A stretch of 64,000 nt of DNA from Deltaproteobacteria bacterium (GTDB taxonomy: Bacteria > Desulfobacterota > Desulfobacteria > Desulfobacterales > C00003060). This document shows, in pieces, positions 45,127-53,287 of this stretch. Location: positions 1 to 64,000 of the forward strand of contig QMMN01000009.1 in the NCBI GenBank assembly GCA_003647275.1, written 5' to 3'. The translations under genes were made by a program, and so were the position numbers. The first letter of the stretch is position 1, and each line of letters starts with the position of its first letter. The notes under the pieces are model-generated. The model was given only the letters and a program-made list of their open reading frames with translations. It was not told the origin of the DNA and ran no database searches.

Positions 45127-47076
45127 ATGAGATTCGCAAGATCAGCATCCTGTTTTCTATTACTCTTTGGAATCATCCTTATAGGCGTTACTTCTTGTGA
45201 GAAAAGGATACCCGGTCGTGTTATCAAAAAGAAGTGCATTGATTGTCATCAAAAGGAGGCTAAAGAATTTAAGGGGGCAAAGGTTGTCCACTCCCCTGTC
45301 TCCAAGGATGACTGTGAATCCTGCCACAGACCGCACGGCATCATCGGCGGCGTGTATTTAAGAAAGAGCAAAAAAGAGCTTTGCTATACCTGTCATAAGG
45401 ATAGTAAGGCCATGCTTAATAAAAAACATGTACATGCCCCGGTAAAGGATGGGAAGTGTATAGACTGCCACAACCCCCATTCGTCCATGGAAAAAAACCT
45501 GTTAAAAGGAAGCGGGAATGATCTTTGTTTTATCTGCCACAAAAAAGACGATTACAGCAGAAAGACGGAACATGCGCCTTTATCTGACAGGGGGTGTTTG
45601 GTTTGCCATGATGCCCATGGTTCTGATTATGAGAAATTTCTTTTTGATTCAATGGCGAATGTTTGCCGTAAATGTCACAACTTTAAAAAGTCTGACTTTA
45701 TCAATGGCCATTCTGGCTATCAGCCGGGGGGGGCTGCCTGTGTCTCGTGTCATACGCCCCACACTTCTTCTAACACCAAATTGCTTCGTGAATTCGTGCA
45801 TTCGCCCCTTGATCAAAACCAATGCAGGGCTTGCCACAACCTGCCTGAATCGGCCCAACCTTTAGAGGTCAAGGAAAAGGGCGCGGATCTCTGCTATGGT
45901 TGTCATGAAAAAAGCAAGTCGGCTTTCAGGAAGGCCCACATTCATCTGCCGGTGGAAAAAGGCGATTGCCTTTCATGCCATAGCCCCCACGCCACAGATC
46001 ATAAATATGTAACCGTGTTGCCTGACGGCAAGCTGTGCTATTCCTGCCACAAAGAGGCAGCAGAGTTCTTGAAGAAGTCGCACGTGCACAAACCGATACA
46101 AGACAACAATTGCACGGCCTGCCATAATCCCCATGCCTCAAATAACGAATTTGGGGTAAAAGCCGCGGGCAAATCACTTTGCTTTGGCTGTCATGAACAA
46201 AATGACTACACGCGCTCAAATGTTCATGACCCCGTCAAGAAAGGCGACTGTACGGCCTGCCATAATCCCCATGCGTCGAATAACAAATTTGAACTTCATC
46301 TGGTGGAAATCGAGCAGTGTTATAACTGCCATCAGAAAGAGAAGACGCTCTTTGATCGAGTCAATGTCCACACCCCTCTCAGGCTTGGAAGGTGTGTGGT
46401 TTGCCACAATCCTCACTCGATCGACCAGGACAAACTCTTGGTTCAACCAAGGAAAAAACTCTGCTTCACCTGTCATCAGGGGATGCTGGATGGCGTAAAG
46501 GGTGGCACCATCCACCCATCTTTTCAAAAGGGAGAATGCTCAACGTGCCACGACGATCACGCCAGTGACCATGATTTTCAATTGATCGAAACAGGGGGAG
46601 ACAATTGTTATCGATGTCATGCCAGCATCCAAACCTCCTCTGAAAGGAATCAATACAACCACGCTCCGCTCAAACAAGGAGAATGCACGGCCTGCCATAA
46701 TCCCCATGGGAGTAAGATAAAAGGGCAATTAAACAGACCCCTGGGGAGCCTGTGCCTGTCATGCCACTCGGATTTAGCGGCCCATATAGAAAAAGACAAA
46801 TATCAGCATACGCCAGCAAAGGAAGGAAGCTGCCTGCGGTGCCATACGCCCCACTATGCAAATATCGAGAGCTTGCTTTCAGATAAGGTGCCCCGTCTTT
46901 GCAAGGATTGTCATCATATTGAGACCCAGGCCATGGCGCGTGCCCACTATACAGTCGCCATACTGAACTCGGATTGTATCAGTTGTCATGAATCACACAC
47001 GGCGGAAAATAAAGGCTTGCTGCATAAAGTCATGCACCCCCCATTTAAAGACGGGAATTGCACGGCATGTCACTAA
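45127..47076 (+). CDS. 26-haem c-type cytochrome lipoprotein
   Basis: A 649-residue cytochrome with signal LLLFGIILIGVTSC (lipobox VTSC). I count 26 CxxCH motifs, from KKCIDCH near residue 37 to a last CTACH that forms the very end of the protein. Motifs recur in pairs about 30-40 residues apart with distal histidines (HSP, HAP, HTP, HPP) before each pair, a doublet module seen in doubled CxxCH (paired_CXXCH) families. Near-identical DNA words at 46114, 46252 and 46687 show internal duplication. Likely at the outer membrane as part of an electron conduit. Confidence 0.9.
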   Translation: MRFARSASCFLLLFGIILIGVTSCEKRIPGRVIKKKCIDCHQKEAKEFKGAKVVHSPVSKDDCESCHRPHGIIGGVYLRKSKKELCYTCHKDSKAMLNKKHVHAPVKDGKCIDCHNPHSSMEKNLLKGSGNDLCFICHKKDDYSRKTEHAPLSDRGCLVCHDAHGSDYEKFLFDSMANVCRKCHNFKKSDFINGHSGYQPGGAACVSCHTPHTSSNTKLLREFVHSPLDQNQCRACHNLPESAQPLEVKEKGADLCYGCHEKSKSAFRKAHIHLPVEKGDCLSCHSPHATDHKYVTVLPDGKLCYSCHKEAAEFLKKSHVHKPIQDNNCTACHNPHASNNEFGVKAAGKSLCFGCHEQNDYTRSNVHDPVKKGDCTACHNPHASNNKFELHLVEIEQCYNCHQKEKTLFDRVNVHTPLRLGRCVVCHNPHSIDQDKLLVQPRKKLCFTCHQGMLDGVKGGTIHPSFQKGECSTCHDDHASDHDFQLIETGGDNCYRCHASIQTSSERNQYNHAPLKQGECTACHNPHGSKIKGQLNRPLGSLCLSCHSDLAAHIEKDKYQHTPAKEGSCLRCHTPHYANIESLLSDKVPRLCKDCHHIETQAMARAHYTVAILNSDCISCHESHTAENKGLLHKVMHPPFKDGNCTACH

Positions 47077-47153
47077 GGATGGATCATTGTTCATTCGGCA
47101 TTGGTAATTTTTCGAGATGAGATACCCCCCGAGTCGATAGCTTAGGAACGACA

Positions 47154-48410
47154 ATGGCGATGGTTCGAAAAGGGTTTTTGACGTCTTTTTTTGTAATCTT
47201 TTCAGCGTTGGTGATCTGTGCTGCTGTTGCTGATCAGGCAGGGGCTCAAAATGCCAAGGCCAGCTTTAAAAAATGCCTAACCTGTCACCCTGATATTCAG
47301 CAGGATATGGCAGCAAAAGGGGCTCACGCGCCGTTTAGAAAATTTCAATGTTCACGCTGCCATAATCCCCATGCCTCAAATTATGAACATTTGGTAAAGG
47401 ATGAAATCGGCACGCTGTGCAAAAGCTGTCATAAAGACAAAAAGGGGGATCGTGGCAAAAAGTACACTCACCTCCCTGTTGAGGAAGGGGCGTGCTTGAA
47501 GTGCCACAACGCCCATTTATCAAAAAACCCCAAACTATTAGTGGCAAAGGGTGAGGATCTTTGCTTTGGCTGCCATGCTGAGAAAAAGATATTGTCAAAG
47601 AAAAACAGGCATGATCCTGTGAAAAAAGGCCATTGCTTGCGTTGTCACAGCCCCCACTCCTCTGATCAGGAGGCCCTGGTTAAAAAAGACCTGAAACAGA
47701 TATGCACCACGTGCCATTCAGTCAAGAATAAGAAAGCGAAAAACGCTCACCTTGATTATCCTGTGCAGGATACCAATTGCATGTCCTGCCATAACCCCCA
47801 TGGATCGAATCGCAGCTCTTTGATCAAGGAAACTTCCCATGAGCCCTTTGCCCAGAAGAAATGCACGACATGCCACAATGAGCAGGGATCAAAAAACCCC
47901 CTGGGGTTAAAGGGCAAGGGGGCTTCCATTTGTATTACCTGCCACGCATCAGCCCAGGAAGATTTCAAAAAGATAAACAGCCACGTGCACCAAGGTGTGT
48001 TTTGCGTGAGCTGCCACAGCCCCCATGCCTCAGATGAGGACCACCTTAAAAAGGCAAAAGAGGTAAAGGTATGCCTTTGTTGTCATGAGGACACCCAGGG
48101 ATGCATCAAAGACAAAAAGAATGAGCACAAACACCCCTTGGTGAAGGAAGGAAAATGTAGCCCGTGTCATCGTCCCCACGGGTCTAATTTCAGGCTCTTT
48201 TTTGGGGCCGATGAGTTCCGTGTATGCGCGGACTGTCACAAGAAGCATGTGAAGTTTACGCATCCCATAGGGAAAGAGGCCTCTGATCCAAGGTCAAAGC
48301 GAGATATTACTTGTATCACATGTCACAAGCTGATGGGCAGTCCTTATCAGTTTGCACTAAGATTTGACCGGAAAAAGCAATTGTGCATCCAATGCCACAA
48401 AGGGTACTGA
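47154..48410 (+). CDS. 16-haem secreted c-type cytochrome
   Basis: A 418-residue cytochrome with signal peptide FFVIFSALVICAAVADQAGA and no lipobox, so periplasmic or exported. I count 16 CxxCH motifs (first KKCLTCH, last LCIQCHKGY). It is built of the same paired modules as its neighbour (CSRCHNPHASNYEHL, CMSCHNPHGSNRSSL) and shares stretches of DNA with it. It may hand electrons to the 26-haem lipoprotein. It lies 77 bp downstream. Confidence 0.9.
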   Translation: MAMVRKGFLTSFFVIFSALVICAAVADQAGAQNAKASFKKCLTCHPDIQQDMAAKGAHAPFRKFQCSRCHNPHASNYEHLVKDEIGTLCKSCHKDKKGDRGKKYTHLPVEEGACLKCHNAHLSKNPKLLVAKGEDLCFGCHAEKKILSKKNRHDPVKKGHCLRCHSPHSSDQEALVKKDLKQICTTCHSVKNKKAKNAHLDYPVQDTNCMSCHNPHGSNRSSLIKETSHEPFAQKKCTTCHNEQGSKNPLGLKGKGASICITCHASAQEDFKKINSHVHQGVFCVSCHSPHASDEDHLKKAKEVKVCLCCHEDTQGCIKDKKNEHKHPLVKEGKCSPCHRPHGSNFRLFFGADEFRVCADCHKKHVKFTHPIGKEASDPRSKRDITCITCHKLMGSPYQFALRFDRKKQLCIQCHKGY

Positions 48411-48412
48411 GT

Positions 48413-48465
48413 GAACTGCAAAAGCGCTCGCTAACCCCGCAGCCGCCGAAGCTGACGCTAACTCT
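48413..48465 (+). repeat. Palindromic repeat family 1, copy D (partial)
   Basis: GAACTGCAAAAGCGCTCGCT, then AACCCCGCAG. The 27-bp core is missing; a divergent CCGCCGAAGCTGACG tract replaces it. It fills the gap between the second cytochrome and the NHL gene. Confidence 0.65.
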
Positions 48466-48471
48466 GGAGTG

Positions 48472-49383
48472 ATGATGTTTAGACGGTTCTATTTTTTTGT
48501 CATTGGGTTGGTTTTATTTCTCCTCATGCCGGCCAGTGGCTTTGGTAAGCAAGAAGGCCGCATAAAACACCTCTCTTCCATCACTGGCAACAAAGAGATC
48601 GGCTATCTCGGCCTGTTGGGTGGTGTCTTTTTTGACGAAAACAAGAACAGATTGTATGCAACCGATACAACCAATCATCGAATACTCGCCTTTGATGCTG
48701 ATTTTAAATATATTTCAGAATTCACCGGTGGTGGTGCCTTAGCCTTTCCAGCCAGTATCGTCAAAGATAGCAAAGGTACGTTTTTCGTGACAGAGCCCAC
48801 AGAGGGGCGGGTCCTGGTGATTGATATAGCCCGAAAATCCATAAAACCGATCGATTTTTCTGCCGTTCCCGAAGGGAACACCATATATCCGGGCCACATG
48901 GCAGTGGATTCGGCAGATCACTTATACATTGTGGATAAAGCGAACGCCAGGATTCTGGTCTTTGATTCAAATTTACAATTTGAAAGGCAGGTCCTGGTCA
49001 AAGAGGGCCGAGGCCTCAGGGATGTGAAGGTGGACACAGCAGGTCGTATTTATGCGCTGAGCACCCTGGATGGCTCGATTCGCGTTTATGACAACCAGGG
49101 AAATCTTCTTTTAAGATTTGGAAAAAGGGGATCCAATAAAGGCGAATTCGACTTTCCGGTGAGCCTTGCTATCGACCAAAGGGGTTTGATCTATGTGGTT
49201 GATCAACATAAAAACCAAGTTCTGGTCTTCAATAAAAAAGGGCAATTTCTTTTTGCCTTCTCACAGTTAGGCTGGAGAGAAGGGCGCCTGCATTTGCCTT
49301 CTTTTATTTACATCAACAGGTCCGGGCAGATCTTTGTTGTGGACCGAGAGAACGCCCGTATCAGTATCTTTGAACCGCAATAG
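48472..49383 (+). CDS. Secreted NHL-repeat beta-propeller
   Basis: A 303-residue protein with signal peptide VIGLVLFLLMPASGFG. The mature chain is six NHL blades (RLYATDTTNHRILAFD, LYIVDKANARILVFD, LIYVVDQHKNQVLVFN, IFVVDRENARISIFE), like the first gene of the cluster but without its C-terminal domain. GGAG precedes the ATG (48472; GTG at 48469 and ATG at 48475 are alternatives). It closes the cytochrome cluster. Confidence 0.85.
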   Translation: MMFRRFYFFVIGLVLFLLMPASGFGKQEGRIKHLSSITGNKEIGYLGLLGGVFFDENKNRLYATDTTNHRILAFDADFKYISEFTGGGALAFPASIVKDSKGTFFVTEPTEGRVLVIDIARKSIKPIDFSAVPEGNTIYPGHMAVDSADHLYIVDKANARILVFDSNLQFERQVLVKEGRGLRDVKVDTAGRIYALSTLDGSIRVYDNQGNLLLRFGKRGSNKGEFDFPVSLAIDQRGLIYVVDQHKNQVLVFNKKGQFLFAFSQLGWREGRLHLPSFIYINRSGQIFVVDRENARISIFEPQ

Positions 49384-49384
49384 C

Positions 49385-49470
49385 AAGCGCATTCTCCACA
49401 GGAGAGCTAACGCTGCCCCTGCAGGTTCTGCCTGACGGCAGTGCTTCGCGGGTTGCAGGGTTCTTCAATA
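49385..49470 (+). repeat. Palindromic repeat family 1, copy E
   Basis: AAGCGCATTC flank, then CCCCTGCAGG, the core TTCTGCCTGACGGCAG and TGCTTCGCGGG, then TTGCAGGGTTCTTCAATA. It lies between the convergent NHL and CarS-like genes. Confidence 0.75.
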
Positions 49471-49491
49471 GAGGTTTCCGAAATACTGGAT

Positions 49492-50073
49492 CTATACAAT
49501 GGTCTTTCGCATGCCAAGCACATACCCGACACTGGAGACCATCACGTGCAGCACCAGGGTTAGTACAAGAGACCACAGGATCAGGTATGGGGAGGGTTTC
49601 ACAATAAGATAGATAAACACCCATGCGCCTATGGCCAAGTCGAGCTGATCAAAGAGGAAAAACGCCATACCAACAACCCGCTTCCCCCGCTTACCCGGGG
49701 AGATCCCGAGTTGACGCTTTAAAAAACTGTTGGGCAATTCGCCTGCTGTCACGCCAAGGCCAAGCAATAGTCCCAGCATACCCCCGTCTTTGCTGTAGTC
49801 CAATAACGGCAACCAGGAAGCAATAAGCCCATTACTCTGAATCCAGCCCTGAATCCGCGCTCCCAGTATACAAAAAGCCACATTGATCACGAGCCCTCTC
49901 CAGGTTTTGTGATCCCCAAAGATCCTTTTCCCCCTAAATCGCAGGCCAAGATCAAGTGGTCTCCTCAGCCACCGCAATCTGTTGTATTTGATGCACAGCC
50001 CCTGGGCAATGGCCACCATCAGGAGTGGCGACCCAAGAAACAGGATCTGGCAGGTCATCTTCAGCACGAACAA
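49492..50073 (-). CDS. CarS-like CDP-alcohol synthase family membrane protein
   Basis: A 193-residue inner-membrane protein with five or six hydrophobic segments. The motifs GLRFRGKRIFGDHKTWRG and GELPNSFLKRQLGISPG match the CDP-archaeol synthase (CarS, DUF46) family, which joins CTP to a lipid alcohol. In a bacterium the substrate is unlikely to be archaeol; a CDP-diacylglycerol-like or ether lipid is possible. It begins 3 bases after the radical SAM gene, so the two are cotranscribed. Confidence 0.75.
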   Translation of the reverse strand: MFVLKMTCQILFLGSPLLMVAIAQGLCIKYNRLRWLRRPLDLGLRFRGKRIFGDHKTWRGLVINVAFCILGARIQGWIQSNGLIASWLPLLDYSKDGGMLGLLLGLGVTAGELPNSFLKRQLGISPGKRGKRVVGMAFFLFDQLDLAIGAWVFIYLIVKPSPYLILWSLVLTLVLHVMVSSVGYVLGMRKTIV

Positions 50074-50076
50074 CCT

Positions 50077-51237
50077 TTATGAAATACCGAAAAAGTGTGC
50101 GTAAGCGTGCTTAGCCACCCATTGAAGGGAATGGAAGAACGACTGAGAATAATGGTTCACCTGAAAATTGCACGTTGAAAGACAGTGGGGACTGGTTTTT
50201 TTCTTCAGTTTGGCCAATTTGACCGGATCGAATTTGGGGCCATCATAGATGTTTCCCCAATCCTCTGTCGAGCCATAAAGCTCAAAGCAAGGCGCAAAAG
50301 AGCCGTCCAGGCGGATCACCATGGAGAGTTCTCCGGCCCGACAGGGCCAGGGGGGCAACTGGTGTCGAATAAACAGCTTCATGGCTCGGAGGTGTTCAAC
50401 TGAGTTTACCATGGTGTATCCTTGCAAGTTCTTCTCGATCAACCAGTCTATGAGTTCGTCCACCGCCTGAAACGCCTCTTCTGTGATCCAGGCCCCATCA
50501 TCCTTGTGCTGGTAGGTATCATACCTGATCAGAGGGGGCTCATTGATGTGATAGTCCGTGGCAATCCCATAGTAATGGGCGATCTCGGTCAGCACCCTTA
50601 CATCGCGCACGTTCTTGTGGGTAATATTGATGTTAAAGAAGGTAATGTAACCATATTCTTTTTCCCGCTCAACCAAGTATTCAAATTGTGGCTTAATACG
50701 GGTGAAGTATTTTGGGATACCCTCATAGCCCTCCACAGCGTCCACGGCAAGATTGATCGTAGAGACACCGGCGCTTCCGATCTCATCGATAAAGGCCTCA
50801 TCCATGAGGATGCCATTGGTGGGAAGATACACAAAAAATCCTCTTTCGGTGGCGTAGCGGGTCAGCTCTATAATGAAGCGCTTTCGCACCAACGGCTCTC
50901 CGCCCATGTAGGCCAAAACCCTACAGCCCACGGAATTGAGCCAGTCCACGGCATCCTTGGCCACCTGCATTGTCATGCCGGGTATTTTCTTTTCCTTGCT
51001 ATAACAGTAGTGACAGTCAAGATTACAATTCAGGTCAGTGTACAGAAAGGAAAGGATCGGCCTGAATTCTTTGGAGTGGATGCGGGATTTGATATAGGGG
51101 AGAAGCCAGCTTCTGTAAGCCCTGGTAAAGTTATGGAGATAGTACTTGTTGCCGTGGGCTTTCTTGCCGGATCCGTGGCCCCACGGAATCCACTTTGAAA
51201 AAATCTCGGAGAGTCTCGATTCCTGGAAAGTTTCCAT
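50077..51237 (-). CDS. Radical SAM protein with SPASM-like C-terminus
   Basis: A 386-residue enzyme with the cluster motif CNLDCHYCY near residue 76 and YMGGEPLV later. Extra cysteines near the C-terminus (PWPCRAGE, FAPCFELYG, PHCLSTCNF) look like an auxiliary Fe-S cluster of the SPASM/twitch type. AGGGGGTG precedes the ATG at 51237; the frame runs 17 residues further. It heads a two-gene unit with the CarS-like gene, hinting at lipid rather than peptide modification. Substrate unknown. Confidence 0.85.
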   Translation of the reverse strand: METFQESRLSEIFSKWIPWGHGSGKKAHGNKYYLHNFTRAYRSWLLPYIKSRIHSKEFRPILSFLYTDLNCNLDCHYCYSKEKKIPGMTMQVAKDAVDWLNSVGCRVLAYMGGEPLVRKRFIIELTRYATERGFFVYLPTNGILMDEAFIDEIGSAGVSTINLAVDAVEGYEGIPKYFTRIKPQFEYLVEREKEYGYITFFNINITHKNVRDVRVLTEIAHYYGIATDYHINEPPLIRYDTYQHKDDGAWITEEAFQAVDELIDWLIEKNLQGYTMVNSVEHLRAMKLFIRHQLPPWPCRAGELSMVIRLDGSFAPCFELYGSTEDWGNIYDGPKFDPVKLAKLKKKTSPHCLSTCNFQVNHYSQSFFHSLQWVAKHAYAHFFGIS

Positions 51238-51292
51238 GACAGACACCCCCTTTTTTGTGATTAACACGATCTTACCTTGCCTCCCCAAAAAT

Positions 51293-51322
51293 AAACCCCA
51301 CCTCTGATAAGAGATGGGGTTT
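51293..51322 (-). terminator. Hairpin terminator after the tup operon
   Basis: Stem AAACCCCATCTC / GAGGTGGGGTTT on the minus strand (one mismatch, loop TTATCA), followed by ATTTTTGGGG. It lies between tupC and the radical SAM gene on the same strand. It could also act as an attenuator in the radical SAM leader. Confidence 0.6.
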
Positions 51323-51462
51323 TGGCGTCAACCATTGTTGTGCCCTCTTAACGTGAATGATGATTAAAACTTATTGAATAAATAAGCCCTGTGCTATCCT
51401 TTGTCAAGTCGTTTGTCCCTGGGCTTCCTTTTCATGTATTCAGGCATCAGCGATCAGCACGC

Positions 51463-52470
51463 CTACATGATTTCTACGCTTTCCAGAGGGAAAAACAGCT
51501 CCACCCGCTCTCCGGTCAGGATAGGGGCTTGTTTGTATTTTTCTCGGCCAAGTAGGACACTGATAGGGATCCCGATATCTATAAGGGCCCTTACGTGGTC
51601 CCCTTCGTCCGTCAATTGCATCACCCGGCCAACAAGCTTGTGGCCTCCTGCGGAGCTATCCTGGGCTGGAAATACCTTGATCATCTTAGGATCTACGGAT
51701 ATTTTCACATACCCGGTCTTGTCGGTCCGGACCGCAAGCCTTACCTTGTTATGAATTAAGCAATACTTATTCCCATTGCCATCTGTGCTAATGGATCCGC
51801 TAAAGATATTCTCATAAATGGAAGAGGCGGGCTTTCCGTTAAAGAGAAAGATGATACGATCAGAGAGTTTGGTCGCCTGTATTCTGTTGTGGGTGGTAAA
51901 GATGACCGAAATCCCTTTTTGAATATTGATGTCCCTTAGTATACCCTCAATGGCAATCTGATTTTCAATGTCCACGTTGGAAGTCGGTTCGTCGAACAGG
52001 ATCACCTTGGGAGAGCAGGCAAGGGCTCTGGCAATGGCGACCCTCTGGGTCTCTCCGCCTGAAAGCTTATGAGCGCTGGCCTCAGCAAATTCGCGCATTC
52101 CCACCAAATCGAGCACTTCATGAATCATCCTTTTTCTGCGCGCCTTTGGCTCCTTCCTGACTTTCAGCCCGAACTCCACGTTCTTGTAAACACTTGTGGT
52201 AAAAAGGATAGGATGCTGCTCGACCATCACCACTTCCCTTCTCAGCCCCTGAAGAAAAGCTTCGGAAAAATCCACCGTCCTTGCATCATAAACGATTTCA
52301 CCCGTGGTGGGCGGCAGCAAGAAACTCAGGATCTCCAGTAGGGTCGTCTTGCCTGAACCGTTTGGGCCAAGCAGACCATATACCTTCCCCTTTTCTAGAC
52401 GGAGCTCGGGGATGTCAAGAACCTTGCGATTTCCATAGACCTTGGTGAGGTTCTTGATCTCGAAAAGCAT
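51463..52470 (-). CDS. tupC: Tungstate ABC transporter ATPase
   Basis: A 335-residue ATPase with Walker A GPNGSGKTT, signature LSGGETQRV and Walker B ILFDEPTSNVD. After about residue 240 comes a TOBE-like oxyanion-binding region (KLVGRVMQLTDEGDHVRALI). It energises tungstate uptake with TupA and TupB. Its start codon touches the end of tupB. Confidence 0.9.
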   Translation of the reverse strand: MLFEIKNLTKVYGNRKVLDIPELRLEKGKVYGLLGPNGSGKTTLLEILSFLLPPTTGEIVYDARTVDFSEAFLQGLRREVVMVEQHPILFTTSVYKNVEFGLKVRKEPKARRKRMIHEVLDLVGMREFAEASAHKLSGGETQRVAIARALACSPKVILFDEPTSNVDIENQIAIEGILRDINIQKGISVIFTTHNRIQATKLSDRIIFLFNGKPASSIYENIFSGSISTDGNGNKYCLIHNKVRLAVRTDKTGYVKISVDPKMIKVFPAQDSSAGGHKLVGRVMQLTDEGDHVRALIDIGIPISVLLGREKYKQAPILTGERVELFFPLESVEIM

Positions 52471-53165
52471 TAGACCCGGGCCCTCCCTTGCAAATAATTG
52501 AAAAACAGGTTCACCGTGAAGCTTATCATCAGAAGGATCACTCCCAAGGCAACAGCTAAAACGAATTCTCCTTTGTCGTATTCCAAGGCCATGGCCGTGG
52601 TCATGGTCCGGGTAAACCCTTTGGCATTGCCCCCCAACATCATGCTGATCCCCACTTCTGCAATAACCCGCCCAAAGGATGCAATGACCGCAGCCATAAT
52701 GCCGAACCTTGCCTCCCGAAAGACCACCCCTGCCGTTTGTAATGTGGTGGCTCCCAGGGTCATGGCGCTCTTTCTGTAGCGGTCATCAATACGGCTGATG
52801 GCTGCAATGGTAAAGGTCGTGACAATGGGTATGATCAGGATAACCTGGCCGATGATAATTGCCTTTTGCGTGTAAAGGAGGTCCAGGGGCCCGAAGATCC
52901 CCCTTCTTGAAATAAACGCATAGACAAACAGACCAATAACGACCGTGGGAAGGGCCAGGAGGGTATTCAGGATCGTGATCGTGATTCTTTTGCCTCGAAA
53001 CTCTTTAAAGGCGATTGCAAAGCCGGCCGGGATGCCAATGAGACTCGCGATCAAGGTGGATGAAGAACTAACCTTCAAAGATACAAGGACGATAGCACAG
53101 ACCTCTGCGTCTAAGGATTTCAGGAGCAGGATGGCCGAAATAAAACTGTCTATAAGGAGATTCAT
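52470..53165 (-). CDS. tupB: Tungstate ABC transporter permease
   Basis: A 231-residue membrane protein with about five segments and the ABC importer loop EVGISMMLGGNAKGFTR (EAA-type). It begins VCAIVLVSLKVSSSSTLIAS after a short hydrophobic start. Sequence type and place between TupA and TupC fit the tungstate permease; a molybdate permease is less likely given TupA. Confidence 0.9.
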   Translation of the reverse strand: MNLLIDSFISAILLLKSLDAEVCAIVLVSLKVSSSSTLIASLIGIPAGFAIAFKEFRGKRITITILNTLLALPTVVIGLFVYAFISRRGIFGPLDLLYTQKAIIIGQVILIIPIVTTFTIAAISRIDDRYRKSAMTLGATTLQTAGVVFREARFGIMAAVIASFGRVIAEVGISMMLGGNAKGFTRTMTTAMALEYDKGEFVLAVALGVILLMISFTVNLFFNYLQGRARV

Positions 53166-53287
53166 CGATCCTCAGCGGTGAGAAAGTATTTATCGGTGGT
53201 CAGCAAGATCATCGTAATCGTTTACCATTCGAGGTAAGGAAGACTGCCTCCTGAACTGTTACAGATGGTGAAACTGACCCGTGAAAA

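Noticed and set aside
46114-46708. Regularly spaced repeats that could suggest a CRISPR array
   Set aside because: They are haem-binding modules within one long reading frame, with variable spacing; no cas genes nearby.
50422-51198. 258-residue plus-strand frame
   Set aside because: Antisense to the radical SAM gene with its CNLDCHYCY motif; a codon-bias shadow.
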